Assembly (NCBI GenBank): GCA_009377695.1
Contig: WHTP01000018.1
Location: 1 to 64,000, forward strand
DNA: 64,000 nucleotides
Source of the DNA: Hyphomicrobiales bacterium
GTDB taxonomy: Bacteria > Pseudomonadota > Alphaproteobacteria > Rhizobiales > Xanthobacteraceae
Direction of reading: 5' to 3'
Below the pieces are notes generated by a model that searched no databases, was not told the origin of the DNA, and saw only the letters and a list, made by a program, of their open reading frames with translations. Positions 9,644 to 18,080 of the stretch are shown here, piece by piece. Numbering within the stretch: the first letter of the stretch is position 1; every line of letters starts with the position of its first letter. Position numbers and translations under genes: made by a program.

Positions 9644-9842
9644 CGCGTTCACCGCGCGTTTACCAAGCTCTGCTGCCTGACGCGAATCGGCTCGCACGAC
9701 AGCGTGCGGCTGCGGCAGATTAACGCGTTCGCAAGGTTAATCCGGCAATAAGAACGTCCGTCGCATTTGCGCCATCACGGCGCCGTGTCGCGGCGGCAGT
9801 AATCCGGTTGCGTCCTGTAGCGTTGCGTAGAGTTGGGGTGGG

Positions 9843-11240
9843 ATGGTTGCGTCGCGTTGCGGGCCGGGGGGCGGCGTAATCACGCCCTTCGGCCTTGGCT
9901 TGCTGACATTCGTCGTTGCACCGAACGCGATCGGGTCGCAGGACTTGGCCGCGCTGGTCGCGCGTCAGCCTATCATCGCCGAGCGGCCCGTCGCATCGCG
10001 TTTCTCGCTGATCGGAACCGCGCACGGCGCGACTTTCACCATGCCGCGCCCGATGAGCGCGGCGATGCCGGTGTCGCTGAGCTACACACTCGCCGGTCTC
10101 GACACCTCTAACGCCGACATCACCGACTCAATCCGCGAGCGCCTGCTCGGCGAGCCGCTGCTGGTGCCGGACGATGACGACGTGCCGGTTCCGGAACGGC
10201 GGCTGAAGGGCGACCGCAGTCCAACGCCGCAGCGCGACGGGCAGCAGGCTGAAGCGGTCGTGCCGAAAAAGCAGGCTGACGCGATCACGCCGGAAGAAAA
10301 GCCTGCAACTGAGGCGCCGCAAACCTTTGAGCTTGCCAGCATCGATCGTGTGGCGCCGGTGCCGTCTGTGCCGGAAACCGTCGCGCCGGAGGAGATAGCA
10401 CCGGAGCACGAACGCGCAGCATCTGCCGAATTTGTCGAGAGCCTGACGATCGGCATCGCCTTCACGCGCGAAGAAGCCGATCCGGCTTTTCTGATGGCGC
10501 GCCTCTATTTCGGCGGCGCGCCGATGGGTGAAACGCTCGAATCCGTTCAGCCCTGGCAGGACGGCGAGGCGCCCAAGCTCGAGACGCTCACGGTCTCGGT
10601 CGATAGCGAGGCGCAGACCTCGTCGATCTCGCCCGATCCACCGCCGGCCGATCGGCGTCCGGCCGCTGCGGCAGGCGCTTCCGGCGAGACCATCGCCGAC
10701 AAGGGCGAGGTGACCGGCGAAGGCCGCCGTCCAATGACGCCGGCTGAGCAGCTCGGCCTCACCGCTGCGACGCGCCCGAAGCAGGAACGCTGCCTCGCCG
10801 AAGGCATCTATTTCGAAGCGCGCGGCGAGCCGGTGCGCGGCCAGATCGCGGTCGCGCAGGTGATCGTGAACCGCGCGTTCTCCGGTTACTATCCGTCGAG
10901 AGTGTGCGGCGTCGTCTACCAGAACGCGCACCGCTATCTCGCCTGTCAGTTCACCTTCGCCTGCGATCGCCGTAAGGACGTGGTCCGCGACCAGGCTGCG
11001 TGGACGCGCGCGACGGCCGTGGCGAAGGGCACGCTCGACGGCAAGTTGTGGCTGCCGCAAGTCGGCAAGGCCACGCATTATCACGCCTATTGGGTGCGGC
11101 CGCGCTGGGTGCGGACGATGCACAAACTGCATCGCATCGGCGTGCACACATTCTATCGCCCACGCAAATGGGGCGACGGCGCCGATGCACCGGAATGGGG
11201 CGATGCTTCTGCGACCGCCGCGGCGGCGAAAGCGCTCTGA
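9843..11240 (+). CDS. Cell-wall hydrolase, SleB/CwlJ family
   Basis: 465 residues. The C-terminal third (about residues 313-450) is the SleB hydrolase-2 domain: [18 protein letters not shown] with the conserved Glu residues, [25 protein letters not shown], and [12 protein letters not shown]. The N-terminal part has a hydrophobic stretch (residues 12-28) that likely anchors or exports it, then about 230 low-complexity Pro/Glu/Ala-rich residues. It would act in the periplasm on peptidoglycan as a lytic enzyme. It stands alone between the TAXI receptor and nadC. Confidence 0.88.
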   Translation: MVASRCGPGGGVITPFGLGLLTFVVAPNAIGSQDLAALVARQPIIAERPVASRFSLIGTAHGATFTMPRPMSAAMPVSLSYTLAGLDTSNADITDSIRERLLGEPLLVPDDDDVPVPERRLKGDRSPTPQRDGQQAEAVVPKKQADAITPEEKPATEAPQTFELASIDRVAPVPSVPETVAPEEIAPEHERAASAEFVESLTIGIAFTREEADPAFLMARLYFGGAPMGETLESVQPWQDGEAPKLETLTVSVDSEAQTSSISPDPPPADRRPAAAAGASGETIADKGEVTGEGRRPMTPAEQLGLTAATRPKQERCLAEGIYFEARGEPVRGQIAVAQVIVNRAFSGYYPSRVCGVVYQNAHRYLACQFTFACDRRKDVVRDQAAWTRATAVAKGTLDGKLWLPQVGKATHYHAYWVRPRWVRTMHKLHRIGVHTFYRPRKWGDGADAPEWGDASATAAAAKAL

Positions 11241-11278
11241 CCCACATTCCCCTCGGATAGAATCACTTCGCTATCCGC

Positions 11279-11346
11279 TCGTCCCCGCGAAGGCGGGGAC
11301 CCAGAAGCGACAGTAGATGCTGGTTTCCCGCTTACGCTGGAATGAG
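11279..11346. repeat. Intergenic palindromic repeat of the 'gtccccgcgaaggcggggac' type
   Basis: A first hairpin TCCCCGCgaagGCGGGGA is followed by a diverged second one (TTCCCGCTTACGCTGGAA). The layout matches a short repeat very common between genes of alphaproteobacteria. It sits between two convergent genes, where it could also end transcription. Confidence 0.7.
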
Positions 11347-11367
11347 GCGGTGGAGACACCCGAGGGC

Positions 11368-12264
11368 TTAAATCTCGATGTCGAGGGCCACGTCGAGCGC
11401 CGGCGCGGAATGCGTGATCCAGCCTGACGAGGCATAGTCGACGCCCGACGCGGCGACGTCTGCGATCGTCTCGATCGTGATGCCGCCGGACGCTTCGAGC
11501 ACGACGCGCCGGTCGCTCATCGCCACAGCCTTGCGCATATCGGCGGGGCTCATATTGTCGAGCAGCACGACGTCGGCAAGGCCGGTGTCAAGCACGTCGC
11601 GAAGCTGATCGAGCGTGTCGACCTCGATCTCGATCTTCACCAGGTGTCCGGCGTTGGCGCGCGCGCGTTCGAGCACGGCGCGCACGCCGCCGGCAACCGC
11701 GATATGGTTGTCCTTGATCAGCATTGCGTCATCGAGGCCGATGCGGTGATTGAAGCCGCCGCCACAGCGCACGGCATATTTTTCAAGCGCGCGCAGTCCG
11801 GGCGTGGTTTTGCGGGTGCAGCAGAAGCGCGTCTTCGTACTCTTGATCAGGCGCACGAATTCGGCGGTTGCGGTCGCAATGCCGGACAAGTGGCCGAGCA
11901 TGTTGAGCGCAGCGCGCTCGGCCGAGAGCACCGCGCGCGCGTCACCGACGATCGTCATCAACTCCGTCTTCGTTACAACGCTGTCGCCGTCGCGGGCGCT
12001 GGCCTTGATGTCGATGTCGGGTGCGAGCCTGCGGAACATCGCCGCGACCAGCGGCAGGCCCGCGATCGTGCCGGCCTCGCGTGCGACCACGACGGCGCGC
12101 GCTTGCGTGCCGGCGGGAATGGTCGCGATCGAGGTGATGTCGCCGGCGCGGCCGAGATCCTCGGCGAGCGCGCGCTCGACCGCGGCATCGATCTCGAGCG
12201 GCGACAGGAAGCCTTCCGGGTAGAGCAGGGATGTGGTCGTCGGAACCGGCGTGCTTTGCAGCAT
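11368..12264 (-). CDS. nadC: Nicotinate-nucleotide pyrophosphorylase (quinolinate phosphoribosyltransferase)
   Basis: 298 residues, normal for NadC. It makes nicotinate mononucleotide from quinolinate and PRPP, the last step of de novo pyridine synthesis. Visible motifs: EDLGRAGDITS at the start, ERAALNMLGHLSGIAT, CTRKTTPGLRALEKYAVRCGGG (PRPP and quinolinate contacts), HRIGLDDAMLIKDNH, and the C-terminal LEASGGIT. It follows nadA by 31 bp on the same strand and should share its promoter. Confidence 0.97.
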   Translation of the reverse strand: MLQSTPVPTTTSLLYPEGFLSPLEIDAAVERALAEDLGRAGDITSIATIPAGTQARAVVVAREAGTIAGLPLVAAMFRRLAPDIDIKASARDGDSVVTKTELMTIVGDARAVLSAERAALNMLGHLSGIATATAEFVRLIKSTKTRFCCTRKTTPGLRALEKYAVRCGGGFNHRIGLDDAMLIKDNHIAVAGGVRAVLERARANAGHLVKIEIEVDTLDQLRDVLDTGLADVVLLDNMSPADMRKAVAMSDRRVVLEASGGITIETIADVAASGVDYASSGWITHSAPALDVALDIEI

Positions 12265-12295
12265 GGCGCTCTCCCTGTCTGCTCTTTGATTTGGC

Positions 12296-13396
12296 CTAGC
12301 TTTTCAGATTCACCATCCGCTCGACCGCGCGCCGCGCCTTGGCGGCGATCACCGGATCGATGACGACCTCCTCCTTGAGATAGACGAGGCTGTCGAGGAT
12401 GTTCGGCAGTGTGATCCGCTTCATGTGCGGGCAGAAGTTGCATGGCCGCACGAACTCGATGTCCGGCAGCTCGGCCTTCACGTTGTCGGCCATCGAGCAT
12501 TCCGTGACCATCACGACGCGCTTCGGATTGTGCTTCCGCACCCAGTCGATCATGCCGGCGGTCGAGCCGGTGTAGTCGGCCTCGGCCAGCACGTCCGGCG
12601 GGCATTCCGGGTGCGCGATGATTTGGATGCCCGGCTCATCGCCGCGCACGCGGCGCAACTCCTCGCCGGTGAAGCGCTCGTGCACTTCGCACGCGCCCTT
12701 CCAGGCGATGATCTTCTTCTTCGACTGCGACGCGACGTATTTCGCGAGATACTGGTCGGGCAGGAAGATCACGGTGTCGCTGTCAAGGCTTTCGACCACC
12801 TGCACCGCGTTCGACGAGGTGCAGCAGATGTCGACCTCCGCCTTGACCTCGGCCGAGGTGTTGACATAGGCGACGACCGGCACGCCCGGGAATTGCTTGC
12901 GCAGCAGCCGTACATCCTCGCCGGTGATCGAGGAGGCGAGCGAGCAGCCGGCGCGCAGATCCGGGATCAGCACGGTCTTGTCTGGATTGAGGATCTTCGA
13001 GGTCTCGGCCATGAAGTGCACGCCGCCCTGCACGATGATGTCGGCGTCGACCTTGGTCGCCTCGCGCGCAAGCTGAAGCGAATCGCCCACGAAGTCGGCG
13101 ACGCAGTTGTAGATTTCCGGCGTCTGGTAATTGTGCGCCAGGATGACGGCGTTGCGCTCCTTCTTGAGCGCGTTGATCGCCTTCACGTACGGCGCGAAGA
13201 ACGGCCACTCGACCGGCGGGATCACGGACTTCACGCGCTCATAGAGATGTGCGGTCTCGCGACCGACCTGCTCGGTCCATTCAAGCGACGGCATCGGCAG
13301 CACGCCATAGCGGCGCGCGGCCGGGGACAAGCCCGCTGTCGGCGGTGGGACGGGCGGAGAAACAGCAGTTGGGCCAAAGGCTTGCAGGACCGGCAT
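12296..13396 (-). CDS. nadA: Quinolinate synthase
   Basis: 366 residues. NadA condenses iminoaspartate with dihydroxyacetone phosphate on a [4Fe-4S] cluster. Recognisable segments are [25 protein letters not shown]-type (here [10 protein letters not shown]), [20 protein letters not shown], and the C-terminal CNFCPHMK, together giving the three cluster cysteines. A GGAGGAG ribosome site is directly ahead of the ATG. A 25 bp palindrome overlaps the region just upstream (separate entry). nadB, often between nadA and nadC in related bacteria, is absent here. The gene ends with an unoccupied CTAG stop. Confidence 0.97.
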   Translation of the reverse strand: MPVLQAFGPTAVSPPVPPPTAGLSPAARRYGVLPMPSLEWTEQVGRETAHLYERVKSVIPPVEWPFFAPYVKAINALKKERNAVILAHNYQTPEIYNCVADFVGDSLQLAREATKVDADIIVQGGVHFMAETSKILNPDKTVLIPDLRAGCSLASSITGEDVRLLRKQFPGVPVVAYVNTSAEVKAEVDICCTSSNAVQVVESLDSDTVIFLPDQYLAKYVASQSKKKIIAWKGACEVHERFTGEELRRVRGDEPGIQIIAHPECPPDVLAEADYTGSTAGMIDWVRKHNPKRVVMVTECSMADNVKAELPDIEFVRPCNFCPHMKRITLPNILDSLVYLKEEVVIDPVIAAKARRAVERMVNLKS

Positions 13397-13410
13397 GGCA
13401 CTCCTCCATC

Positions 13411-13435
13411 AAATATACTCAATTTGAGCATATTT
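13411..13435. promoter_or_regulatory. Probable NadQ operator upstream of nadA
   Basis: An imperfect palindrome, AAATATACTCA-att-TGAGCATATTT, with 11 bp arms, 3 bp spacer and one mismatch. It starts 15 bp before the nadA ATG and sits next to the ribosome site, so a bound repressor would block the promoter. A gene for the NAD regulator NadQ is in this window (22092-23105), and NadQ is known to control nad genes in alphaproteobacteria. The pairing of this site with NadQ is inference. Confidence 0.65.
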
Positions 13436-13650
13436 GGGCGCAAAAACATCCGGCGTGTGCCGGCCCAGCCCGAAGCCATTATCCTCATTTCGAGCAAAAC
13501 AGATATAGCACGTTCCACATCATTCTGCCAGTCCCCCGCGGCGCGCGGTCGCTTGAGGGCTGCTATGCGCGATGGCGTGGTGCTGTGACCAAAGTTTGAG
13601 TTGGGGCACTCGCGAGCGCGCCCTATGTTGCGGCCGCGCCGGAGATTCTC

Positions 13651-14898
13651 ATGACAGATGCTGCTCCCAGCGCCACCAAATCGTTTTCGTGGCGCCTTCC
13701 GATCGTCATTACCTTATGCGGATGCCTGATCTCGGTCCTCACCTTCGGACCGCGCTCGTCGCTCGGCTTCTTTCTCACGCCGTTGTCGCAGGCGAACGGG
13801 TGGGGGCGCGATGTATTCGCAATGTCGCTGGCATTGCAGAACCTGATCTGGGGGCTCGGTCAGCCGTTCGCCGGTGCGATTGCCGACAAATACGGCGCGC
13901 CGCGGGTGCTGAGCACCGGCATCATCCTCTATGCGCTCGGGCTCTATCTCACGTCGGTCGCGACCACGCCGATGATGTCGCATCTCTCCGCCGGCGTGCT
14001 GATCGGATTGGGCCTCTCCGGATCGGCAGTGCCGATGGTCATCGGCGCGCTCGGCAAGATCTTGCCGGAGAGCTGGCGCTACGTGTCCTTCGGCGCGGTG
14101 ACGGCGGCCGGTTCGTTCGGCCAGTTCCTGTTCTCGCCGATCGCCGTGCACTTGATGGGTGCCTACGGCTGGCAGGAGACACTGGTGATCTTCTCGACCG
14201 TCCTGCTGCTGGCCATGCCGTTGGCGATGGTGCTCATTGCACCACGTAAGCAAACTGACGCGCTGTCGGCGGCAGCGCCACCGCCGCAATCGTTGGCGAA
14301 GGCCTTGTCCGAGGCGTTCAACCACCGCTCCTATGTGCTGCTGGTGCTCGGCTTTTTCACCTGCGGCTTCCAGCTCGCCTTCGTCACGGCGCATCTGCCG
14401 GCCTATCTGGCTGATCGCGGCCTGTCGGCGGAGGTCGGCGGCTGGACGCTCGCGATCATCGGCCTGTTCAACATTATCGGCTCGCTTGGCGCCGGCTGGC
14501 TCGCGACCTTCCTGCCGAAGCGCTACATCCTGTCGTTCATCTATTTCACGCGCGCGCTGTCGATCATCGCGTTCATCTCGGTGCCGGCGACGGCGGCCAC
14601 GACGCTGATCTTCGGCGCGGTCACCGGATTGCTGTGGCTCTCCACCGTGCCGCCGACCTCCGGCCTGGTGGCTGTGATGTTCGGCACGCGCTGGCTCACC
14701 ATGCTGTTCGGCTTCGCGTTCTTCAGTCATCAGGTCGGCGGATTCCTCGGCGTCTGGCTCGGCGGTCTCGTGTTCGAGCGCACTGGTTCCTACGACACGG
14801 TGTGGTGGCTCTCGGTGCTGTTCGGCGTGCTCTCGGCGCTGATCAACCTGCCGATCGTGGAAAAGGCGGTGGAGCGGCCTATTCCAGCCGCCGCCTGA
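13651..14898 (+). CDS. Major facilitator superfamily transporter (OFA/monocarboxylate-like), first of a tandem pair
   Basis: 415 residues with about 12 hydrophobic helices and a central soluble loop near residues 195-215. Motifs FGPRSSLGFFLTPLSQANGWGRDVFA and QPFAGAIADKYGAPRVL fit the inner-membrane group that exchanges or imports organic anions. The next gene encodes a close homologue 16 bp downstream, so the pair arose by tandem duplication. No enzyme gene is fused or overlapping that would tell the substrate. Confidence 0.88.
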   Translation: MTDAAPSATKSFSWRLPIVITLCGCLISVLTFGPRSSLGFFLTPLSQANGWGRDVFAMSLALQNLIWGLGQPFAGAIADKYGAPRVLSTGIILYALGLYLTSVATTPMMSHLSAGVLIGLGLSGSAVPMVIGALGKILPESWRYVSFGAVTAAGSFGQFLFSPIAVHLMGAYGWQETLVIFSTVLLLAMPLAMVLIAPRKQTDALSAAAPPPQSLAKALSEAFNHRSYVLLVLGFFTCGFQLAFVTAHLPAYLADRGLSAEVGGWTLAIIGLFNIIGSLGAGWLATFLPKRYILSFIYFTRALSIIAFISVPATAATTLIFGAVTGLLWLSTVPPTSGLVAVMFGTRWLTMLFGFAFFSHQVGGFLGVWLGGLVFERTGSYDTVWWLSVLFGVLSALINLPIVEKAVERPIPAAA

Positions 14899-14914
14899 TT
14901 GTCATACTTGGCCG

Positions 14915-16195
14915 ATGCAACTCGGCCCGAACCCGACGCAGTCGGCTGCCAAACCATCAGCCGCTTGGCGCACGCCGGCGGTCATTGTCGTTTGCGGCTG
15001 CCTGATCGCAGCGATCAGCTATGGCCCGCGCTCGTCATTCGGCTTCTTCATGTGGCCGATGACTGCGGAGCACGGCTGGGGCCGCGACGTGTTCGCGTTG
15101 TCGGTCGCCCTGCAGACGCTGATCTACGGCATGGTGCAGCCGTTTTCCGGCGCGATCGCCGACAAGTTCGGGACCATCCGGGTCGTCATCGCCGGCGCGA
15201 TCCTCTACGCCGGCGGCGTCTATATGATGGCGCAGGCCACGACGCCCGGCGAGCTCTACCTGACGTCAGGCGTGTTGATCGGCTTCGGGCTTACCGGCTG
15301 CTCGTTCAATCTCATCATCTCGTCGTTCGGCAAGCTCCTGCCCGAGAGCTGGCGATCGATGTCATTCGGCGCTGGCACTGCGGCGGGATCGTTCGGGCAG
15401 TTCCTGTTCTCGCCGCTTGGCGTGAGTCTGATCGACAAGATCGGCTGGAAAGCGACGCTCGAAATCTTCGCCGGCATCTTGCTGCTGATCATTCCGCTGT
15501 CGCTTGCGATCGCGACCTCGCGGCAGGACGTACCGACGAAATCGGGCGCTGCCACGCCCGCCAGCATCGTGCCCGCCCAGACCTGGAGGCAGGCACTCAA
15601 GGAAGCCTTCGGGCATCGCTCCTTCGTTCTGCTGGTGCTGGGCTATTTCACCTGCGGCTTCCAGCTCCAGTTCGTTACGCTGCACCTTCCGTCGTATCTG
15701 ATCGATCGCGGGCTGTCGGCCGAAGTCGGCGGCTGGACGCTCGGTATCATCGGCCTGTTCAATATCTTTGGCGCGCTGTTGTCGGGTTACCTCGCGAGCC
15801 GCATGCCAAAGCGCTACATCCTCGCCTTCATCTATTCGACGCGCGCGCTGGCCGTGATCTTCCTCATCACCATGCCGGCGTCGCCCGCCGTCGCGCTCAT
15901 CTACGGCGCGGTCACCGGCCTGCTGTGGCTGTCGTCGGTGCCGCCGACCTCCGGCCTGGTCGCCGTGATGTTCGGCACGCGCTGGCTGGCGATGCTGATC
16001 GGCATCACTTTCCTGAGCCATCAGATCGGCGGTTCGCTCGGCGTCTATCTCGGTGGCGCGCTCTATGAAGCGACCGGCTCGTACAATGTGATCTGGTGGC
16101 TCGGCGTCGCGTTTGGATTCGCGTCCGCACTGATCAATTTGCCGATCATCGAGAAGCCAGTGCCAAGACCGGCGACCGTGCCGGCCGGCGCGTAG
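14915..16195 (+). CDS. Major facilitator superfamily transporter, second of a tandem pair
   Basis: 426 residues, closely related to the preceding gene: YGPRSSFGFFMWPMTAEHGWGRDVFA, QPFSGAIADKFGTIRVV and the shared GGWTLGIIGLFNIFG segment. Twelve membrane helices are expected. Differences cluster in the loops and the central segment, so the copies have probably diverged in substrate. The gap to the first copy is 16 bp, giving co-transcription. After it comes a 260 bp gap without features before the acrylyl-CoA reductase-like gene. Confidence 0.88.
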   Translation: MQLGPNPTQSAAKPSAAWRTPAVIVVCGCLIAAISYGPRSSFGFFMWPMTAEHGWGRDVFALSVALQTLIYGMVQPFSGAIADKFGTIRVVIAGAILYAGGVYMMAQATTPGELYLTSGVLIGFGLTGCSFNLIISSFGKLLPESWRSMSFGAGTAAGSFGQFLFSPLGVSLIDKIGWKATLEIFAGILLLIIPLSLAIATSRQDVPTKSGAATPASIVPAQTWRQALKEAFGHRSFVLLVLGYFTCGFQLQFVTLHLPSYLIDRGLSAEVGGWTLGIIGLFNIFGALLSGYLASRMPKRYILAFIYSTRALAVIFLITMPASPAVALIYGAVTGLLWLSSVPPTSGLVAVMFGTRWLAMLIGITFLSHQIGGSLGVYLGGALYEATGSYNVIWWLGVAFGFASALINLPIIEKPVPRPATVPAGA

Positions 16196-16456
16196 ACGTC
16201 CCGATTGTGCGACGCAAGTGATCGTGGGCGACATCCGCAATGGATTGCCTGGTGCGCTCTGCCCGTGGCATGCGCGGCTGTCAAGACAGCCGGCCTGATC
16301 GATGGCAATATCCTGCGGATGTGGCGCGACCATCGCGAGGTTCGCCGCTACCGGCGAAGAATGTTGAAGCCGGAAGTGCTCGCGGCCGCTTGCGGGACGG
16401 CCGGATTCCTGGAAATAGCGCCGTGCCTTGCGGCGAGACTCGCATGAGGTGATGGA

Positions 16457-17443
16457 GTGGCGACTTTCAAAGCGATCGTGATCGAAAAGGCCGACAGCGG
16501 CCAGACCGTCGTGCTCAAGGATTTCGACGAAGCCGACCTGATGGAAGGCGACGTCGACATTCGCGTCGAATGGTCGACCGTCAACTACAAGGACGGGCTT
16601 GCCGTCACCGGCAAGGCGCCGGTGGTGCGGCGCTGGCCAATGATCGCGGGCATCGATCTGGCGGGCACGGTCGAAAAATCGTCGCATCCGGACTGGAAGG
16701 CGGGCGACAAGGTGATCCTGAACGGCTGGGGGCTCGGTGAGACCCATCTCGGCGCGTACGCGCAGAAAGCGCGCGTGAAAGGCGAGTGGCTGGTGCCGTT
16801 GCCGGCCACGATGAGCGCGCGCGACGCGATGGCGGTCGGCACCGCCGGATACACCGCGATGCTTGCGGTGATGGCGCTCGAAAAGCATGGCATCACGCCC
16901 GATCGCGGGCCGCAGATCGTGACTGGCGCCGTCGGCGGCGTCGGCTCAGTTGCGGTCGCGCTGCTAGCGCGGCTCGGTTACGAGGTCACGGCGTCAACCG
17001 GGCGGCCGGAAGAGGCCGACTACCTCAAGCGGCTCGGCGCCAAAGAGATCATCGAGCGCAAGGAGCTTTCGGGCACGCCGCGACCGCTGGCGACAGAGCG
17101 CTGGGCCGGCGGCGTTGATTCGGTCGGCTCGACAACCCTCGCCAATGTGCTGTCGAGGATCCGTTACCGTGGAGCGGTAGCGGCGTGTGGGCTTGCCGGC
17201 GGCATGGATTTGCCGACATCGGTCGCCCCTTTCATTTTACGCGGTGTGTCGCTTTTGGGCATCGACTCGGTTTATCGGCCGCGTCCCGACCGCGAAGCGG
17301 CGTGGAGACGTCTTGAAACCGACCTCGATCGTGCGAAACTGGAGGAAATGACCGCGGAAATCGGGCTGTCGGACGTGATGGAAGCAGGGCGGCTGATCGT
17401 CGGGGGTCGGGCCCGCGGTAGAATCGTGGTCAAGATTGGGTAA
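16457..17443 (+). CDS. Acrylyl-CoA reductase/YhdH-family zinc-free quinone oxidoreductase
   Basis: 328 residues of the medium-chain dehydrogenase fold without the zinc-binding cysteines. The N-terminal GroES-like part has [20 protein letters not shown] and [10 protein letters not shown], as in YhdH/AcuI. The Rossmann part has [20 protein letters not shown] near residue 155 and a [20 protein letters not shown]-binding segment. AcuI reduces acryloyl-CoA to propionyl-CoA with NADPH. The start is GTG with GAGGTGATGGA ahead. Standing alone, its physiological substrate here is uncertain. Confidence 0.9.
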   Translation: MATFKAIVIEKADSGQTVVLKDFDEADLMEGDVDIRVEWSTVNYKDGLAVTGKAPVVRRWPMIAGIDLAGTVEKSSHPDWKAGDKVILNGWGLGETHLGAYAQKARVKGEWLVPLPATMSARDAMAVGTAGYTAMLAVMALEKHGITPDRGPQIVTGAVGGVGSVAVALLARLGYEVTASTGRPEEADYLKRLGAKEIIERKELSGTPRPLATERWAGGVDSVGSTTLANVLSRIRYRGAVAACGLAGGMDLPTSVAPFILRGVSLLGIDSVYRPRPDREAAWRRLETDLDRAKLEEMTAEIGLSDVMEAGRLIVGGRARGRIVVKIG

Positions 17444-17547
17444 ATACGTTCACCATTTGGCGACGAACGTCAGGCAGGATTCAACAATCGCATGGTTAGC
17501 CGCGAGTAAACGCGGTAGTATGGATTCGGGTTCAGGGGGACTTCCCA

Positions 17548-18024
17548 ATGTTCGTGCGTGTTGTGACGGTCGCAACGACCTTGCTTGTGGCGTGGCCGGC
17601 GCTGGCGGAGCCGCTTGGCGTTGACGCCGCGCGCCGGTTCGTCGTCGGCAAGACGTTTGCGTACAACTGCTTCGACGGTACCCGTGGTGCCGGACGCATC
17701 CGGAGCGACCTCTCGGTCGCCGGTACCATCCAGATCCGCGGCAGCGGGCCGATCCGGTACGTGCAACTTCCGCCCGGCACGTTGAAGGTCAAAGGCCAGT
17801 CGGTTTGCGCCTCCGTGCGCGGCGTTCCATTCGAGCCGTGCTTCAACGTCGAGCGCACCGACGCCCGGAGCTTCCGCGGCTCGATCTACGGGATGTCGTT
17901 CGCTTATTGCGACTTCGTCCGCCGCGGGTCGCGTGCCACGCGCTCGGTGCGCACCAGTCTTCGTCCGCGGCAATCGGGAGCGCTGTCGATCCACACCGCC
18001 GCGACCACGCCGTCCGGCAACTGA
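17548..18024 (+). CDS. Small secreted protein of unknown function
   Basis: 158 residues. A signal peptide is clear (hydrophobic residues 3-18, cleavage after ALA at about 20). The mature protein has four cysteines, a central region VGKTFAYNCFDGTRGAGRI and a later GMSFAYCDFVRRG, suggesting one or two disulfides in the periplasm. I do not recognise a named family, though the pattern resembles short exported proteins common in Bradyrhizobium relatives. It converges on the DUF2339 gene with a 56 bp gap. Confidence 0.7.
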   Translation: MFVRVVTVATTLLVAWPALAEPLGVDAARRFVVGKTFAYNCFDGTRGAGRIRSDLSVAGTIQIRGSGPIRYVQLPPGTLKVKGQSVCASVRGVPFEPCFNVERTDARSFRGSIYGMSFAYCDFVRRGSRATRSVRTSLRPRQSGALSIHTAATTPSGN

Positions 18025-18080
18025 TCGGTTGAACTCGCCGTTTGGCACCCTGCGCAGCAGTGGGGCAAGCAGCGCCCGTC

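Noticed and set aside
15362-16888. Long reverse-strand open frame (508 codons) opposite the second MFS gene
   Set aside because: It is a high-GC antisense shadow, rich in Arg/His/Asp with no domain, opposite a clear transporter. The same holds for 19413-20909 (+), 26545-28152 (-) and 37155-38675 (-).
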